The notes beneath the pieces are model-generated. The model did no database searches. It was not told where the DNA came from and saw only the letters and a list, made by a program, of their open reading frames with translations. From Acidobacteriota bacterium (GTDB lineage: Bacteria; Acidobacteriota; Vicinamibacteria; Vicinamibacterales; Fen-181), in NCBI GenBank assembly GCA_003170135.1, contig PMZR01000058.1, forward strand, positions 1-64,000: DNA of 64,000 nt. Direction: 5' to 3'. Shown here piece by piece: positions 62,830 through 64,000 of this stretch. Position 1 is the first letter of the stretch; every line of letters starts with the position of its first letter. A program made the position numbers and the translations under genes.

Positions 62830-64000
62830 ATGACCACCATAAAGGGCGAAGGCCGCCTGGGCGAGTTGCTGGTGCGGGAGGGGCTCATCACCGACGCCCA
62901 GCTCGCCGATGCGCTGCGTGAGCAACAAGGCCGATCGACCTACGTTCCCCTCGGGCACATCCTCGTCGAACAGAAACTGGTCACCCGCCGCCAGCTGAAC
63001 CTTCTCCTCGAAAGCGCCGAGAAGCGCCCGCGCCTGGGCGAACTGCTCGTCAGGAGCGCCTCGATCACCGCGGCGCAACTCGCGCACGCGCTCGAGCGGC
63101 AGCGGTCGATGCACCTCCCCCTGGGCCAGGTGCTGATTCGTCTCGGGTATGTCAGCGACGAGACGATGCGGCTGGCGCTGGCGCTTCAGCTGAACATTCC
63201 GTTCGTCGATCTCGACCAGATGAACATCGACCGGGCGCTGACCCGCCTCATCAACCGCAGTTACGCGCGGCGCCATTCGCTCGTACCGGTGGCATGCGTC
63301 GGACAGACGCTCACCGTCTGCATGGACGATCCGACCGACCAGCAGGCGGTCGAGGAGCTGAGCCGATCGACCGGGTTGCTCGTCACCGTGCTCACCTCGT
63401 CGCACGACGCCATCACGCACGCGTTCCTGCGGATGTACGGCGACACGCAGCAGGAAGGCGCCACCGCGGAGCAGCATCTGGAGCTGGCCGCCGAAGACGA
63501 AAGCGACTCGGCCACCGGCAGCCGCTACGTCGAGGACATGCGCGAGGTGAAGAAGGCCGACGGGCTCGTCCGGCAGTTGCTCGCGGTCGCCCTGAGCCGG
63601 CGCGCAACCGACATTCACCTCGAAACGCTTGCCGCCGCCCTTCACGTGCGCTTCCGTATCGACGGCGTGCTGCAGGAGCTGGCCATGGGACAGCTCCAGG
63701 ATTCGTGCAACGCGCGCGTGCGCGAAATCGTGTCGCGGCTGAAAGTGCTCGGCAAGCTCGATATCGCGGAGCGCCGACGGCCGCAGGACGGCAGCTTCCG
63801 GATGAAGGTGGACCGGGGCGGCGAGCAGACCAGCGTCGATTTCCGGATCTCGGTCGTGCCCGGCTACTACGGCGAGAGCGTGGTCCTGCGCGTGCTGGAT
63901 CGCAAGTCGGTGCCCAAGTCGCTCGAGGAACTCGGCTTCTCCCCGCTCATCACCGACAAGCTGCGCGAGATGCTGAAGCGGCCGGCGGGCATCCTGCTCA
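62830..64000 (+). CDS. GspE/PilB-family secretion or pilus ATPase with two MshEN domains (3' end outside the window)
   Basis: The first 390 codons are present. Two MshEN-type c-di-GMP-binding modules open the protein: RLGELLVREGLITDAQLADA with LGHILVEQKLV, and RLGELLVRSASITAAQLAHA with LGQVLIRLGYV. The T2SSE N-domain follows (RRATDIHLETL, RFRIDGVLQEL, RRRPQDGSFRMKV). The Walker A and B regions lie beyond the window. The protein powers type IV pilus extension or type II secretion, probably under c-di-GMP control. It begins 111 bp after attR. Confidence 0.9.
   Translation, partial: MTTIKGEGRLGELLVREGLITDAQLADALREQQGRSTYVPLGHILVEQKLVTRRQLNLLLESAEKRPRLGELLVRSASITAAQLAHALERQRSMHLPLGQVLIRLGYVSDETMRLALALQLNIPFVDLDQMNIDRALTRLINRSYARRHSLVPVACVGQTLTVCMDDPTDQQAVEELSRSTGLLVTVLTSSHDAITHAFLRMYGDTQQEGATAEQHLELAAEDESDSATGSRYVEDMREVKKADGLVRQLLAVALSRRATDIHLETLAAALHVRFRIDGVLQELAMGQLQDSCNARVREIVSRLKVLGKLDIAERRRPQDGSFRMKVDRGGEQTSVDFRISVVPGYYGESVVLRVLDRKSVPKSLEELGFSPLITDKLREMLKRPAGILL

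Overview
This is a 64 kb piece of a very GC-rich bacterial chromosome, most likely Acidobacteriota and probably class Vicinamibacteria. The best clue is four tandem copies of the VWFA-related Acidobacterial domain family (36860-45582). Supporting clues are a MoxR / DUF4159 / TPR-peptidase cluster and many exported proteins with short signal peptides. Genes are dense and often overlap by ATGA or GTGA.

Layout. 1-3.8 kb: MoxR ATPase (cut by the window edge), DUF4159 protein and a TPR metallopeptidase, all on the minus strand. 4-12.3 kb: a geranylgeranyl-reductase-like flavoprotein, then lon with a glycosyltransferase, a thioesterase, an orphan ParA with a small membrane protein, and ilvE. 12.5-16.4 kb: an ABC1/UbiB kinase gene that stops abruptly and runs into a headless SGNH-hydrolase gene, either a deletion fusion or an assembly join. 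16.5-28.1 kb: DUF1569, HD hydrolase, EEP nuclease, a BNR propeller protein, M28 peptidase, two phospholipid-methyltransferase-like genes, a methionine-synthase/MTHFR fusion, a phosphoesterase and a lone nuoI. 28.2-36.9 kb: a LytS/LytTR two-component system, lepB, a hydroxyacid dehydrogenase, moaC, rex, an OPT transporter and an exported Ig-like protein. 36.9-47.2 kb: four VWFA paralogs, a plsC-type acyltransferase and carD.

From 47.6 to 62.7 kb a 15.1 kb integrated element sits in a tRNA-Leu(CAA) gene. It is flanked by 59-bp direct repeats and encodes a tyrosine integrase, terminase large subunit, a probable frameshifted tail chaperone, a tape-measure protein, a RepA-like ATPase, a cold-shock protein and many small unknowns. 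All of its genes are on the minus strand. No portal, capsid, protease or lysis gene is recognisable, so it is either a decayed prophage or an unusual satellite. Beyond it a GspE/PilB ATPase with two MshEN domains runs off the window.

The most striking non-coding feature is a set of nine tandem arrays, eight intergenic and one forming the start of moaC. All have a period of exactly 7 bp, but the heptamer differs between sites. They occur only in the chromosomal part and never inside the element.
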